Part shown: in pieces, positions 11,001-26,000 of the stretch
Position numbering within the stretch: position 1 is the first letter of the stretch
Layout: each line of letters begins with the position of its first letter
Assembly: GCF_963678635.1 (NCBI RefSeq)
Contig: NC_087066.1
Location: 13,128,517 to 13,192,516 of the forward strand
DNA length: 64,000 bases
From: Symsagittifera roscoffensis
Taxonomy: Eukaryota; Xenacoelomorpha; Acoela; Convolutidae
Reading direction: 5' to 3'
The notes under the pieces: model-generated
What the model was told of the DNA's origin: nothing
Seen by the model: the letters and a program-made list of their open reading frames with translations, nothing else
The model's database searches: none
Program-made: the position numbers and the translations under genes

Positions 11001-14000
11001 ATAACATAAGAGCAACAAGAACCGTGGTATCGATGTTTTTTTTCCAGCAGGTTAAGTGGCCTTTTGCTTTGCTCGATTTGGTTCACAGAGTGATAAAATA
11101 CAGTAATCTGCCATTGGTATTGTTTACCTTGTCCTTGAGTTCGGTCTCCTCGCCCTCAACTCTCTGCAGATTGACTGTGAGTCTGTCGATGCTCAGCTGG
11201 AGTGAAGAGTTCTTGCTCTCCAGGTCTGCAATGTGTCTTCCCAATTGCTCGTTCTTCCCAACCACGTTCTAAACCATCAGAAACATTAATTACACGCTTC
11301 AAAACTTTAATTCAGCGGCTAAATACAATTTTTCACACTTCGGTTAAATGAGGTTGATTTCATGTCCAAAAAAACCTCACGAATATTCACAAAACCAATT
11401 AAAATCATAATTTAGACGGAGTTCCAATCAATACAAAAAAGACTCAAAATCTTTACAAGATTTAGTTCTTTACAAAAACTGTATTTTTCAATTCATGCAA
11501 AAAAAAACAACACGATTTCCATACACTGAGCGATTACTTATAATGTGTCACTTGAAAAAAAAAAATTCGATCAAGTAATTTTGCAGATTGAACTGTGCTC
11601 TACCTCGTATTCGGAGTCCCGCTCGTTCAACTGGTGCGTGAGTCTCTGCAGGTCTCCCTCCAGGGACCTCTTGGCCAGCTCCAACTTAGTGGCCTTGTTC
11701 TCAATTGAGTCCAGGGTCTCACACACACTCTTCCTCTCAGCCTCCACCTGCTCCCCACTCTTCTTCATCTGCATCAATTTCTCCTCCACCGCCTTCCTCT
11801 CTCCGTCCACCTGCAAATGTACGCCATCCCAATAACAAGTTTCATCATCGTTGTGTTACAAAAAAATGCGTTTCAATAAAATGTTTCATCATTTTCGAAT
11901 CATCAGTGACGAGATTAATTCTGTTTAATAGTTTCGCTCTTTGCAGTATCCAAAAGCTATTACAAAAATGTAGATTGTTTTTTTGAACCGTTCTCTCACA
12001 CAATTCGCTGATTTTGATAGTTAGAATGATCTTTTTGATCATCATGGTCGCCCAAGAAAACGCTTACCCACGACAAACCCTGAATTCACCCAAGACAGAC
12101 ATGTAGTTATGTCTTACATAAACCAAGCGGAAATTGTTCTCAGCCCCATTTGTAATGATGGCGCAGAGGCAGTTCAGCCGATTTCAAATACAGACAATTC
12201 AGCCAAAAAAGTAGCCAAAAACTAGCTCACACAGTAATGAATACTAGCAACTTAATTAATGTGACTAACCGCACTGAGTTGTCGTTCGAGTTCTCCTATC
12301 TTGTCATTCAGATACTTGATGTCTCTCTCGTTCCTCCTGATGGTCTCCTCCTGCAACATCAGGGCAGTCTGTGCACTGTTCAGTCTGTTGTCCGTCCCTC
12401 TCTTGGTATCCTCCACCTCTGTCAGACTCTTCTGGATGTGTTGCAGTCTAAACAAGGATACAAATGAGTTCAATTGAATTGATGCTAAATCAAACAGTCT
12501 GTCATAGGTTTAATGAGTTTAATTCTACTCTGTCAATAATCTCGAAGATGAAATATGGGTGTTTTGTCTTTTTCCAAATAATCTCATATGCCAATCATTT
12601 CCGAAAACCTTGACCTGCATCAGTTTTACCACTCCGATTGATTTAGTTAATTTGCTCTCTTTTTTGAAGCGCTAAGTTTAAACAACAACCTGTTTATAAA
12701 ATACAACAGTTGTTTGCAACTGGTCAACTGGGGTCAAAAACGAATTTATGACAATAAAACGATTTTTCTATTTTCAGAAGCCATAAATTAACTCCAAACG
12801 AAAACAAATAAAACGTAAGACATTACTTGAAACCCTCCTCTCAACACCGATTTAAACAACCCAATTTACTTGTCATCAAAACATTTTATCAAATAAGTTT
12901 CTAAACAACCTCGAACTCTCACTGAATCGCAAAACAACATTTGAATCGTAAATTTCAAAACCATGACTTAAGTAAATAAACGTGTAAGTAGCACAAAACC
13001 AGACATAGTGAGCCAAAATTCATTCCAACGAACTTCGTACCAAAAATGGCAAAACTTATCTTCTTTTGTTTAATACTTTTTTGTACGGTATTTGTATATT
13101 CGAGAAAAGTGAATTCGAAATATGAAGATACTCACTTTCATTCACTTTTCGAGTCATTTTTATATCAAAACAAAGAATTATTGAAAACTCCATTACCATT
13201 TCCGAAAAATCAGCCAATGTTACTTTCAGAAGACGAAAAGTTTCTAATGGAAAGTATGGATAATTTTCTGAGAAAAACACCGATGATTCCAAACGAGTCT
13301 CACGTAAGACTGCAGATGTGTCTCAGTCTTGCAAGCACCGATGCTCAAGTTGGATTGTGTTACGTCCTCTTCTGGCAAGAGTTTGGAATAGTTAACTGAT
13401 AACTAGCACATTACAGACATTTATCAGCTGCTTTTTGGATATCTATTGTCTTCTTCATAATGACAAAAAATTCTTTAAAAAAATTTAAATTAAATGTTTA
13501 TCCCAATAAATAATCACTGAAAGAGTTTGTCAGTCGCCAAACGGGAACGTATCAATAAGCTTTTAAAGTATGTCACCAGGCACACGATTGTTAAGCGTGA
13601 CACATTTGAAATCAAGACTATTGTAAAGACACATAAAAAAATCAATCAATTGGAATGCAATTAACTAAAAGCAACCACGCTAGCTTTGCAATCAATTAAC
13701 TGTGCACGTGAAACCAAACTTTGCATAAATTGTGCATTTCAAAAATTTCGTGAAATATACTGAGCTGAAAAACATTTGCGAAGGCGTTTTTATTACTGCA
13801 CTTTTTTGTGAAATACCTTTAATCGCTTCATTTGATGATTTAAAAAAGCTACAACTGTGTTCACTCATTACAAATAAAATGACAAGATAATATTTTATTT
13901 CCAGAGCAGTCTCCTGATTAAAATGAACTACAGACATTTTAAAAACCGATAAAAAGCACTTCCGAAAATGGCACTTAAACTAGCACTTTTATTTGCTACT

Positions 14001-17000
14001 TAGGTTGCAAAAACATTGCTTTGTAATATCAAACGCTCAGCTTGTGTATATAGCAATATAACTCCTATAAATGTTGGAAAAAGCACAATCATCAAGAAAA
14101 GCGAGTGCTGGTAAACTAAAAAGACAAAACAGGTAGATACACAATGTAACGAAAATGAGACAAAACAGGTTGATACACAATGTTACGAAAATGAGATGTT
14201 ACGAAAATGAGATATAAAACTCTACACTTCAAGAAATTTAGTCCAAACAAACAAAATAACGGGAAGCCATTAGCCGATATGAAACAGATCTCTATTTCAA
14301 TTTCTTCTTCACTAACATAACGTTTGGTGGGTATAAAATAAAAAACCAAAACTATTTTTTACTTCCAGATTGCCCTAAAGAACAAAACATAGCTAACTGA
14401 CAGTTGGAAAAGAGTAAGGAACGCAAGGAGACTGAAAAAAAACTTGACTTGTTTTTTTCTTTCAAAAACCTCTAACTTTTGAATTTCGAAGAAAAAAAAA
14501 AGATTGCCGTACAGCTCTTTGAATTTGTTGAACAATCAATGAATGTTCTTATAACACCTTTTTGTTAAAATTAACCCAATTTGAGAAAACTTTTCAATAG
14601 GCAAAACTTTTATTTCGGTGGGACATCCGATAATTAATTTCCATTTTCGAAATTGGATGTCGATCACGTTTTTGGTGATCTTTACACTTTTGCTGTTCGA
14701 AAGTTGAGTTTGCCTTTCTTTTAAAAATGGAAACGCACTGAACTTGAAAAGAAATCACAATTCAAACCGCGAAAAATTAAAATTGAGTGTAAACAAATTT
14801 TAGACTTTTTCCTGAAAAAAAAATCAGCAAGACCTTTGTAAGAGTACTCACTACATTAATCACTCTTAATAATTTCACATAACGTGAGAGAAAAAAATTT
14901 ATTAAAAATTTAGCTAAACACCACTAAATTTCACATTAAACTGGTAAAACGATAAATTCCTGAAATTATGAGCCAAAACCACCATATTTTAGCAAATAAA
15001 TACGATCTGATCTGATCTGATAGTAAGTAGGGCTTCCTTAATCCGAGTCTATTGCCCCCCAAATGGTCACTGTTGCAAAAACATAGGCAACCAGGAATTT
15101 GGACCAAAATACACAATCGGTTGAAAAAACAGATCGAAACAATAAGCCAAGAAAATTGCGCTTACTTCAATTATCCTCACGAAAAATAGGCTACAATAAC
15201 AAACTTTTCCCTTCAAGAACTATTGAGTATAACTTTGAAAACGCTACCTTTGTGGAAAGGAGAAGTCACGAATAAATTTCAAAATTTTTGCAACATTTCT
15301 CTTTTTTGTAATTGAGGGTCGGATAAGTTCTTTTTAGCTTTCTAAAACACCTTTCCAAACCTTAAGACAGGTACAGAAAGCCTGGATTTTTGAGAGGAAT
15401 ATTATTGCATATATATTCTTTGAGTGTAGGATTTTATGATGAAAAATGACTTCAACATAATATATCACTCGAGTGATTCCAATGAATATTAGGGAAAACG
15501 GATTTTGCGTGAATAAAAGAACTTAAAGAATACCCGAATACAAAGTTCATCCCCATTTTCAATGGTCGGAACAAAAACAAAACTGGGTCAATAAATATTA
15601 TAACACACTCAACGAAGTATTAAAACCAAAAACTCAAAAATTCACGTTATGCTGGCCATTTGCACTTTCGTAATAGGAGAGCGTAATTAGCCTTCGACTT
15701 ATCGAATGAATTTGAATTGAACTCAAAGTCAAAATTTTAACCGCAGAAAAAGGAAATTTAGGTGTGTTCAAATGTAAATACTTGTTTCTTGGGAAACGGT
15801 GTTTTCCGTTTTTTTATTAAGACTTAAAACAGCCAACAGGCAGTTGGAAAAGGGAAAATAACTCAAGAAAACAAAAAATACTGCCTTTTTTGAAAAAACT
15901 TTTGATTGGCACAATTTTGATAAAATTTACCCAATCTAAGAACACTGGACTGGATGAATCGGTATAACTTTTATTACCCTGGGGAATTTACAAACTAAAA
16001 GTCGACCACCATTTTCGTGACCTTTACACTTTTGCTGTTCGATAGTGGAGTGTGCATAAACATTCCCAACAGAAGGTAAATAATAGTGAAATGAATAAAA
16101 ACTATCCTTCTTTGAATATAAATTCATAGTTTGATTAATTTTTTTGTGGAAAAACATTTATGAGATCAAAAAGGGAAGTTAAACTAAACTTGGACTTAAA
16201 ACCGTCAATCAATATAAAATTAGTAGCACGAGGAATGAGAAAAGCACACGCAAGTTCTAAATGAGTGAGCTAAAGACCGTACAATTAAGTACATTCAGGT
16301 TCATGGATATTCTTAAGCCACTAAAATTTGTCTTTCAGTTTAGCGGAACATTGACATTTGCTCAAACGAGTCAGCAACCATGGACTTATCAAAACTACCT
16401 TTAACTCATAACTAAAGCGCATATAGAAAAAGAAAATTAAATGTTTGCTAGTAACTTATGGAACCATATCGAATGAATAAACCTAAACTAACACAAATCA
16501 CAATTTTAAGATCAAATTATGATGCAGTTTGTATTCTTGTTGAGTCTTCATTTATTTTGTTTAAATATTAATTGTAGAACTAGCGTCAATTTTTTCCACA
16601 AAGCCGAACAAAAATATCATCCGATTCAAATTTTATCACAAACAGACAAGGAACTAATTGCACAAAATCAACCTGCACAAATCAAATCATCGCAGCAATC
16701 AGAAGAAATAGGCGATTCATCAAGGAAAGAGATACATGACAAAGAATCTGATGAGATATCAGAAAAACTCCTGGAAACTAAAATACAAGTTCCTCATGGT
16801 GCCCACTTCCGCCTAGAGATATGTCTCGCGCACGCCTACGATGAAGTACAAGTAGCTATATGCTATTCTCTGTTCTGGCAAGAGTTTGAAGAGACGTAGA
16901 TTGAACAAACTTGAGAACAGTACAATGTGCTCATGGCGCATTTGGAGAACAATTTGTTCATGCATTTAATACCTATTGCAGTTCTAAAATCAATATTTCT

Positions 17001-20000
17001 GTAATAAGTGATAACTCTACTGTCTGTACGCAATTAATTGTTCGCCCAGGCGCCTATCTGAGAAACAACTGTATACTGCCGAGTTTAATTGTTCCAACAA
17101 CTAAGTGGGAAAAAAACTTTTTTTCAGTACCTTTTCCACGCAAATAATCTGGTTATTTACAAGCTGTTAGATTAACTTTCAATCTAACCTAGTCAGAGCA
17201 GCTCACCCTCTCGAATCGCGAACTTTGAACCTACTTCGGAGCCACCAGCAAAACCAATTGAAATTTTTCACGGCTTATGCGGTATTGTAGTTTGCAAACC
17301 ATTTAAAAGTAAATAAAAGACATCCGATTCAATGATTTTTTGCTAAAACCTACTACTAAATCAATCGAAACTAAATCAATCAAAGATTTTCTGCAGTATA
17401 TAGGTGCAATTCAATTGAAAAAAATGTAAAATACAAAATTGGGCGACTTATCTTGAAAAACTTCGACAAGGACAACGTCGCAAAAGTGTCAATCAACTCC
17501 AGAAAACAAATTAACTTTTTGAAAACTTTTTTGAACTATTTTAAAATTTCCGAGAATCTATTACGATCGATAAAAAGTTTTAAAAAACAACTAGGATTGG
17601 CATATTTGTCGAAAAACTACCCTAATTTAGATATAGAGGCGGTGCTGCGCTTTTTAAACACTAGCCAGAATACGACAAAAAGTAGCTCTATAAAGTACAA
17701 CAAGAAAAAGTAGAAATAAGCCTCGAATTAGTAAAAAAAAAATTGGCTACGTCGGGGAATCAATCCGCGACCTGGAGATTATGAGTCTCACACACTAAAT
17801 ACTCAGTCACGGACAATTAAAAAATCACAAACACTAGCTACAAATAAAGCAGAGAACAGATGATATGAAATTTCCAATACTACAGATCGTGATTATAGCA
17901 AAAGTGCCACCAAACGAATGAAAACTTTTAATAAACACTTTCATTTGCAAGTTAAGTTAGAAAAGAAAAAAAATTCGTGCAAATACACCAACGCTCGCAA
18001 GGTGGCTAGTATACAAAAAAACCGGTTGAACTATCAGGTAATTTTTATTACATTGGGCATTTTTGGAACTAAGGTCATTCAGGTTTTCACGCCATCTGCA
18101 CTTTCGTAGCTAGAGAGCGTAGTTTGCCTTCCTTTCAGCAACTGAATTTTATGAGAAGATTTCAAATCAGAAGTCAAACAGCAAAAAATCACATTTGAAA
18201 ACAGAGGCATCTTTTCAGCAAGTGAATTTTATGAGAAAATTTCAAATCAGAAGCCAAGCAGCAAAAAATCACAATTGAACAGCTAGAGGAACATGTTTAA
18301 TATTGATTGAATTTGCTATACTGATGCAGCACGAAAAGTTGTTTCTATATTTAAAAAATTAGAAGAGTAAGAAACTTTGAGATAAACAATTTTCCCAAGG
18401 AGATAAATTTCTCATACAAAAAATTAAACAATCGCAGCTTATGCAGAAACAACTATCCCATCCCGTTTTTTCAATGTACCTTTTCGTCTCAGATTTGATT
18501 GCGTAAATTTCGAGAAAATTCAAGAACTTACCAAAAAACGGTCGAAAGTTCTATAAAACAAAGTTTCTCTGCAAAAAAAAAAGCAAATTATGGCCACTCG
18601 TTCTGAGAACTGAACCCGAAATTTCCGGTATGACAGGGTAATTTTCGAGAATATTCAAAAAATTTAAAAAACAAACAAAAAATCAAAAATTTGACTTTTC
18701 AAGGGCGATAACTTTTTGTGCAAATTTTTTTGTTAATGTCAGCTAATGCAGAGGAGCTTCCCACTACCCGTTATCTCATTGAACCCAATATATCATATTT
18801 GAAAGGTTGGTTTTCAAAAAGGGTCAAAATTAAAAAAAAATTGGATTATTCCGAGGGCCATAACTTTATATGCAAAAAATTGGTCGTAGCCACTTATGCA
18901 GCGAAGCTTTCCAAAACAATTCAATTTATTAAAACCCAATACTCATATTTGAGAGAGGTAGTTTTCGAGAAAAGGCAAAAATATGGTTCAAATATTCCCC
19001 CATGGTTTTCGTAGACTGTAGACAGAGTGGTCAAGTAAAAAAAGACTCTGGAGGAGCACGCAGGCACAAGGAGGAGTCAGCGGTTTTTCAATTGATATTC
19101 TGTTTTTGAAAATGAGGAGAAGTTTCAGAGAAAAACTAAAATTTTAGCAAAAAGTGATAAAATTTTCCAAAACGAAAAAAAATTAAATTTCAACAAACCG
19201 ATTGCCTAAACATACAACCAACTTGAAAAGTGCGGAGCGGAGTGCTTAAATTGTGTTTATTTTAAAACGGCCCAAAATTACGTTCCTAAATGGATGAAAA
19301 CTAAGTCAAAATAATCTGACCGAGGAATTTCTTTAGCGAAACAAAAAAAACAGGAAATACGAAGTCAAGGTTAATAAAATTTAAAAAAGTAGGTGCAAAT
19401 CAAACACTAATGAACATTAAAGAAAAATGCGCGCAGAAAACAAAATATTTCCAAGATGTGACCACTAAGCGGACAACAGATAAGCAGACAAATAATTATC
19501 CGACAATTTTATTTGATACAGAATATTTCCCGTTCGAAAAAAAAAACAGGTCCTGGTCAGATTCGAACTCAGGACCTTTGCCGTCCCAGGCATATTCGTT
19601 ACCTCCAGGCTAAGTTGTTCGGGAAGACTGCGCAAACGTTTGTGAGAACACGGCCAAAAAATAGCTCTATCAAGTGAGATAAAAAAAGTAGAAATAAGCC
19701 TCGAATTTGCAAAAACTCGAATTAGCAAAAATCTACGACCTAGCAAATTTGAGTCTCATGCAAAAATCATTCAGCCACGAATACTTAACATCCCCAAAGC
19801 TACATATGCTAATAAATTCCCAATTGCATACAGCAAAAGTAGCACTAAATACAAAAAAGATACAATTTTGCATGTAATAAATTGCAAATCATAAAGCCAT
19901 ATTATGTGTATATTATGCATTTCAAAAATTGCGAGAGATATTGAGTTAGAAAATTACTGAAATCGAGATTTTATTATTGTTATATGGTTTGAAACAAATA

Positions 20001-23000
20001 GCTTTTTTCGGTTCACTTGTTCAAATGCATCGACTGTGTAAACTTTAACTATTCGAATGTCAAAACACATGTTATCAATAAGCTGTAAAGGTGCAACAAA
20101 AAGCTGTCATGCCAATTCGATGCATGACACAAATATTGTTGCCTCAAGTCGCAACAAAATTTGCGACTTAGGTTGGAAAAAAGAAATTTCGTACGATAAC
20201 ACTTTGCTTTGCACGTGTAAATGCATTAAGAAACAAGGTAGCGATGACTCCAGACGTCCTAATGAGTCCTGTGGACAAACTTGTTTACGGGGAAAAAGTC
20301 TAGTACCCGGTTGCAATACCCTTGCTTATCGCAAGGGTAATTAGCACAACTTTACAGATCTGAACATAGCAAAAATTCGCGATTATAATTCATCCTAGGA
20401 GAAACCAAAAGTCATACCATGAAAAACTGATTTCCGCGTGACAAAATTTTACACACAAGCAATGCTGAACTTGTAAAAGCATGCAAGCTCGCCTCTGTAT
20501 ATAAATATCCCACGACCCAGTTGCATGTTTCCGAATCATTTTTACCTCGAGATGTGTGCGATAAAAAGCTATGCAACTCATGTATTCGCCAGAAAAATTG
20601 AATTGATTTACCTGTGGTCCAGTCGGTTTCTGTCCTCCTCCATATCCTGCAGCTGTCTCTGGCACTGTTTGATGGCCACCTGGCACTCGTCCCTCTCCCT
20701 CTCTGTGTCCTTCAGCTGCTGGATGAAGTCCACCATGGCTATCCGCACTGTCTCTGGGTCCACTTCTGCCACATATCTCTCCAGTCTGGTCGGACTCCAC
20801 GAACGCACTGGCGAGTTGCTTCTCTGCGATCCAGTCGAGGCAAGACCTGCAATGTCAACAATTGGTATAAAGTCGTAAAGATCGATATTATGGCTTGCCT
20901 AAGATTATGCGATATAGCAAATGACATAGGGTTCCTTCGATGCGTAACCAATTTATCATATCGTATAAATTCTGCTCTGTTCATAGCAAAGTTCCTCTTC
21001 CAACAGCTAGTTGAGCAGTAAAATCTAACTATAAAAAATACTTATGCTGTCATCCATATGCTGCTATTGCATATCGAGGATGCACACAATTCGGGAAACC
21101 TAAGAAAAGACTTGATAAAAACTTAATACTTTTTTAACAGAAGAAAAACTAACCTTTGGATGCGCTGTGACTCCTTCCACATGGGGACACACTCCTTCCG
21201 CCCACTCTCAGTCCAATAGTCCTCCTGAGGGTGGAGTGGAGCTGACTGAGTTTGAACTCCACCTCCCGCTTGTTGCCTTCGGTCCTCGCCAGTTGACCCT
21301 CCAGTGCTGTGATTCGCCCATCTGCACCTTGAGACCGCATCTTCATTTGGCCTATTTCGTCATTGGCAGCTGCCAGTACTGTCTCTAATTGTCTAAAACA
21401 GCCAATAATTATGCCGATAAATTCCTAAATTAAAATACAATTTGCTGACCAAACTGAGAAACAAAAACATTCAAATGCAGCAAATAAGTATGAAATAAAT
21501 AATGTTTGCGCCCATAACCACCTTTTCAAATTCCAAAAACATATTCGAATGATTCCCAACACCTAGGAGTAATTTGTTCTGGCCAAATTCCCATTGTTTG
21601 GCATCCTATCGAGTCTCTACTAGAAAAAAAATATTTGTTAGGTTTTCAACGGTAAAACCAAGAATGACTTTTGGTCAACCAATTAAGTCTGTCTTGGTGT
21701 TTTTTTTTCTGTCCAAACTATACCAGTTGAGACATGAACCTCACCTAGCTTTTTCTTCTGCCTTCTTCTCTGCAAACGTGACTTCTTCAAGAGCGGCGTT
21801 GAAGTCTCTCTCTTTGAGGTTCATCTCATCCTCTAGCTCCTGACTCTTCCTATTCAGATAGGCCACTTCTTTCAGGGCACTCTCCCGCCCAGCATCTGTC
21901 TCCACTAGCTATAAAACAAATGAAGGATCATTCATCATAAACACATTTACATCAAATTTTCAAAATAAAACTCTTCATTAAAAACACCAGAGAAAAACGA
22001 ATTCTTCAGAGAAAAACTCAAGAGTTGATCTCGAAGCTTGGATGCCCAGATCTGAAAGCTTCGTTGATCTGTAAGCATAGAGCTTATATGATCTCAAAAA
22101 CAACTAGATTTCAAAAAAGAAATCAACGTCGCACTGCACAAAAAACAAGGATGACCGGTTGCTGTGCAAGTAGCACAGAATGCTCCGACCAAACAATTAG
22201 GGTTTTTTTTTTCAATATAGTGTCGTTTATATTGTGAGTGGTGGGATGAGAGGAAGTTACAGAAAGCCTAGAACTAAGGCATTTTCGATAGGTATATTAA
22301 AGTAGGCAAATTGGTAAACAGTTTTCCTCGAATAAACACCAGAAAAGCAAAACATCAAAAAATTTTCTTTTTTATATTTTGCAGAAATTTTTTGAATATT
22401 TGAAATCTTTTTAATTCAAAGTAGCCGCTAAAAAATCAAATTTTTTACTGGATTAAGACTAAGCTTTTAGGTACACTAAGTTTTTCAGAGCCAGTTTTTC
22501 TCGACACAGAATATTTTTTTTGGAAATTTTTATATGTTCGAATCACAATTTACAGAGATTTAATATGACATCACTCGACCCCTTTCGATATTTTCTTGGT
22601 TTTTAATTTTGCAAGGGAAAAAAGTAAAAAAAAAACTGAATTAACTCAAAGACAAAGTTCTTCCCCACTATCAGTGGCCGCGGAACAATAATATTGAGCT
22701 TGAAACAGTTTTCCTGAAAAAAAAAAATGAAAAAACACGACCAAATTAAGTGTCTTCACTTTGTTCATTGATGCTTTAAAATAAACTGACCTTTGTCTTG
22801 AGAGCGTGTATCTCATTCTTGTTATCTTCAATCTTGTTCTCCAGTCTGTCAACATTGGCGTGCAGCTCTGATATCTCCTGACTCTTCTGGGCTATCTCCC
22901 CCTCACACGACTTGATCTTCCTCCTGCATTCCTGTGCGTCTCTTCTCGCCTCCACCCTCTGTTTGTCCACTTCTCTCAGCTGGTTTCTCTGGTCATTCGC

Positions 23001-26000
23001 CTCACGCACTATCTCGTTCTTCGTCTGCTCCAGCACTGAAAAAAGTTTAAAATGACGTTTTGATATGGCGTGCAAAACTAATTCGACAACGTTCGAATGA
23101 AAATTGGGCAGAAATAAAAAATAAAATTGCAGCAATCTCAGTATCTAGAACTAGAAAGGATTTTTTTTGCGTAGAAACCATTTGCAAAAATTCCCATCTC
23201 CCCTTGCACAAGTCATATGCATCCTAAATAACCATTCATTTTCTAGTGTTTTTGTTTGCATTGATATTTTCAGGCGCAGATCTAGGAATTTCTCGAGGGG
23301 GAAGCGGATTTTCAAAAAAAGTTTTGAGAATTTTGTCGATCGTTTATTTTAGGTCAACCAAATTGATTTTCTGAGCTCTCTCAAATCGCTATAAAGAGCC
23401 TAATTTGTGGAAAAAAAACAGGCCAAAAAGGGCGTTTTTATGCACGTTTTGGAAAATGTCGACCAAAAAATTGAGTTCGACCAAAAAATCAGCCAAAAAT
23501 GGATATCTCAGAAGTAGTAAAAAGGGGGATCCTTTGGGTCGGCAGCTGGTCGAATCCCTGAGAGAAGAAGCGTCCGCTCCCCCCCCCCCCCTAAATCTGT
23601 TTGTGCATATTTTACCAAACAAGGGTAAAGAGGAGTAAACTCATTAGTATGCCACTATCTACATCGAAAAATATCCAAAAGAGTGAGGTGACTCACTGGC
23701 GATGCGCTGGTTCCTCTCCTCCACATTTCGGAACAGATTGGTCTTCTCCTGTTCTATCTTCTTGATACTATTTCTGAGCTGCTCGTTGGCCTGGTTGATG
23801 GCCTCCTTCTCACTCTGCTCACTACTCAGTCCCCTCTTCAGCTCCAAGTTCTCTTTCCTCACCAGGTCACGTGCATCCTCACCTGCATTAATCAATAACA
23901 ACAATTAGACTCGATGAAACATTCGCCAAACACAACTATCTTCAACTTCCTTTCAAATCATTAGAGAAATTTTGTGAAGCATTTCAAATCTAAATGTCGT
24001 AGAAAATCGCGAATTCCCGGTGGTCCAGATGCGTTACGTGAATGAGAAACTAAAGAATTGCAGTTTTTGGCATCGTGTAGATTATTTATTTGTGAACGTT
24101 AGTTTTTCTTCCGGAAGATGGAAAAAATGATTGCCAATAAGTGAACAATAACTGACCCTCCTTGATGATTCTGTGTGCATCTCCCAACTCCCTCCTCTGC
24201 TGCTCTTTCTGCTCCTCGGCGGCTGCCAAGTGACTCTTCAGCTCATGGATCTCCTGGCCCAGCTCCTCCTTGTCTCCCTCAAGCACCGCAATCTGCTGTT
24301 TCAGTTGCTTCTCACTATTCGCACTCATGTCTCTGGATAAACACACGCATGCTCAACACTTTTCACAATGAAAATCTTTTTCGAATAGTGAATATGTATT
24401 TGTGTATCATTTGTGTCCTAGGCAAAATTTTTTTGTGTATCCGAGACCAAATATCTTCAACTATTTTTGCATTTTGGTCGGGAGCTCAAGTATCAGGAAC
24501 ACAAATAGTCTGGTAAATTCATGTAAAACACTGCGTTCCGCTAGTGTTATATATTCACATAGCACTCAAAAAGATTCCACAAAAACTTCACAGGTAGTAG
24601 CATTCAAATTATACCAAAATTTCCTTTTTATATGACAATCAATTACATTCATAACTCGCAGTTGAAACGTGGCCAATTTTAGGGTCTTGCCCGATTGGAA
24701 GAGAATTCTTTAAGCAAAGTGAGTTTTCAATTCAACGCTAGTTTTTCATCTTAATTTTGGCGACATTTCATGTACTAATATACTGACTTGGAGTCTTCTA
24801 GAACATTCTCAAGGTCCTTGATCTGTTCGTCCTTCTGCAGCTCCGTCTGCTGTGCCTTTTCCATGGTGTCATACAGCTGTGCTTTGAGTCCGTCCAGGTC
24901 AGTCTTCAGCTGCTCATTGGCTGCATTCGCCTTGCTCAGTCTGTCTGTGATTCGCACTCTCTCTGCTTCCGCCAAGTGAAGCGCCTGCAAAACATAAAAA
25001 CCAAATTATCTTCGAGACAATGTATATCAAAAATAACACAATTTGAGGTTGTTTATTATTATATACCTAAAAACATAGTCAACAAAAGAGTCAATATACG
25101 CCGGTAAACAGAAAAAACTGACTTGATTTTGAAATTCGAAGAAAAAAAAATAGAATGCATTAGAGCTCTTTGAGTTTCGAGAACAATTTATGATTGACAA
25201 CGCTATTTTGATAAAATTAACCCTTTTTGTATTTCGCTGGAAAATCTGAAAATTTAAATCCATTTTCGAAATAAGTCTTTCACGTTTTTCGTGAACTTTA
25301 CACTTTTGCTGCGCGATAGTGCAGTTACCTTCCTTTTAACAAAAGAAATTAACTGAACTAAAAAAAAAGTCAAAGAAAATTTGAGCCTGAACAAGAAAAA
25401 AACATGAAACAAAAAATCATCACTACCTACATCGACTTTTAACAATGGCATCTAAATGGCAACTATTTTTGAGCACCGGAAATTAGGTTTTCGAAAAAGT
25501 GTGAATCAAAATATTTTTGTTAGCCAACGGTGAGTTAGATTTTCTCAGATCATCCGAAACTTACGACAAAGCTATAACCTATGCTTCAGATGTCTAAAAT
25601 TTAATTATAAAAATTGAGGCAGAACTCAATTTGATCCTGAGACATTTTTCGCGCATTAGTTTTAATCTTTTTTCTTTTATATATACATATGGAGTCGAAA
25701 CGAATATTCATTCTTTCCTTCGCATTGATGTCACTCATTACCTGTTGTTTGTCGTTCTCGGCCATGAGGAGACTCTCGTCCCTGTCCTTGTGCACGGCGG
25801 CCATCTCCTCCTTAAGCTGACCAACTGTCTTCTCGTGCTTCTGTTCACTCTCCTCCATCTCACTCTTGGCCTTGTGCAGCAGCTGTTCACGCTCCTGCTC
25901 GTACAACTTCCGCTGCGAGTCCTAGAAGCAATAAAAAATGCCATCACAGTCGACCTTGGACACCAACAACAGTCTGCCTTAGACTAAGGCTCAAATTAAC

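Larger units (their letters stand above)
12448..20611 (-). other. Rootletin intron 22 (8.2 kb), host of nested genes
   Basis: By far the longest intron of the gene; the others are about 0.2-1.7 kb. It carries two small genes on the opposite strand (13046-13399, 16519-16899) plus many repeats: family 1, 2 and 3 copies, a 36-bp tandem and a ~155-bp tandem array. Borders are a donor GTAAAT after exon 22 and an acceptor TTTAG before exon 23, joined in matching phase (2 + 1 nt completing an Arg codon). Confidence 0.85.
16900..20611. other. Gene-free part of rootletin intron 22
   Basis: Repeats only: a family 2 piece with tRNA-like segment (17690-18010), a 78-bp direct duplication, a ~155-bp tandem array, SINE-like family 1 copies and a long family 2 copy. 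ORFs at 17453-17713 and 18718-19014 fall in or next to these repeats. Confidence 0.6.

Noticed and set aside
13056-13292. Minus-strand ORF opposite secreted protein A
   Set aside because: Antisense shadow; the + strand frame has signal peptide, paralogue and poly(A) signal.
14123-14212. CRISPR-like array
   Set aside because: Head-to-tail 36-bp tandem repeat with no spacers, in an animal intron.
17453-17713. 86-codon Lys-rich forward ORF
   Set aside because: Starts at a non-ATG codon and its 3' part is repeat family 2.
17744-17815. Functional tRNA-Met gene on the minus strand
   Set aside because: Anticodon arm and B box are recognisable but acceptor and D arms do not pair; similar decayed copies sit in the same repeat family.
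18718-19014. 98-codon forward ORF
   Set aside because: Spans two units of a ~155-bp tandem array and starts without a convincing ATG context.
19550-19622. Functional tRNA gene on the minus strand
   Set aside because: A and B boxes fit, but cloverleaf stems are incomplete and the segment is shared with two other dispersed copies.
20057-20344. Cys-rich 95-codon forward ORF as a secreted peptide
   Set aside because: No signal peptide; the second half is the hairpin-ended family 1 repeat.
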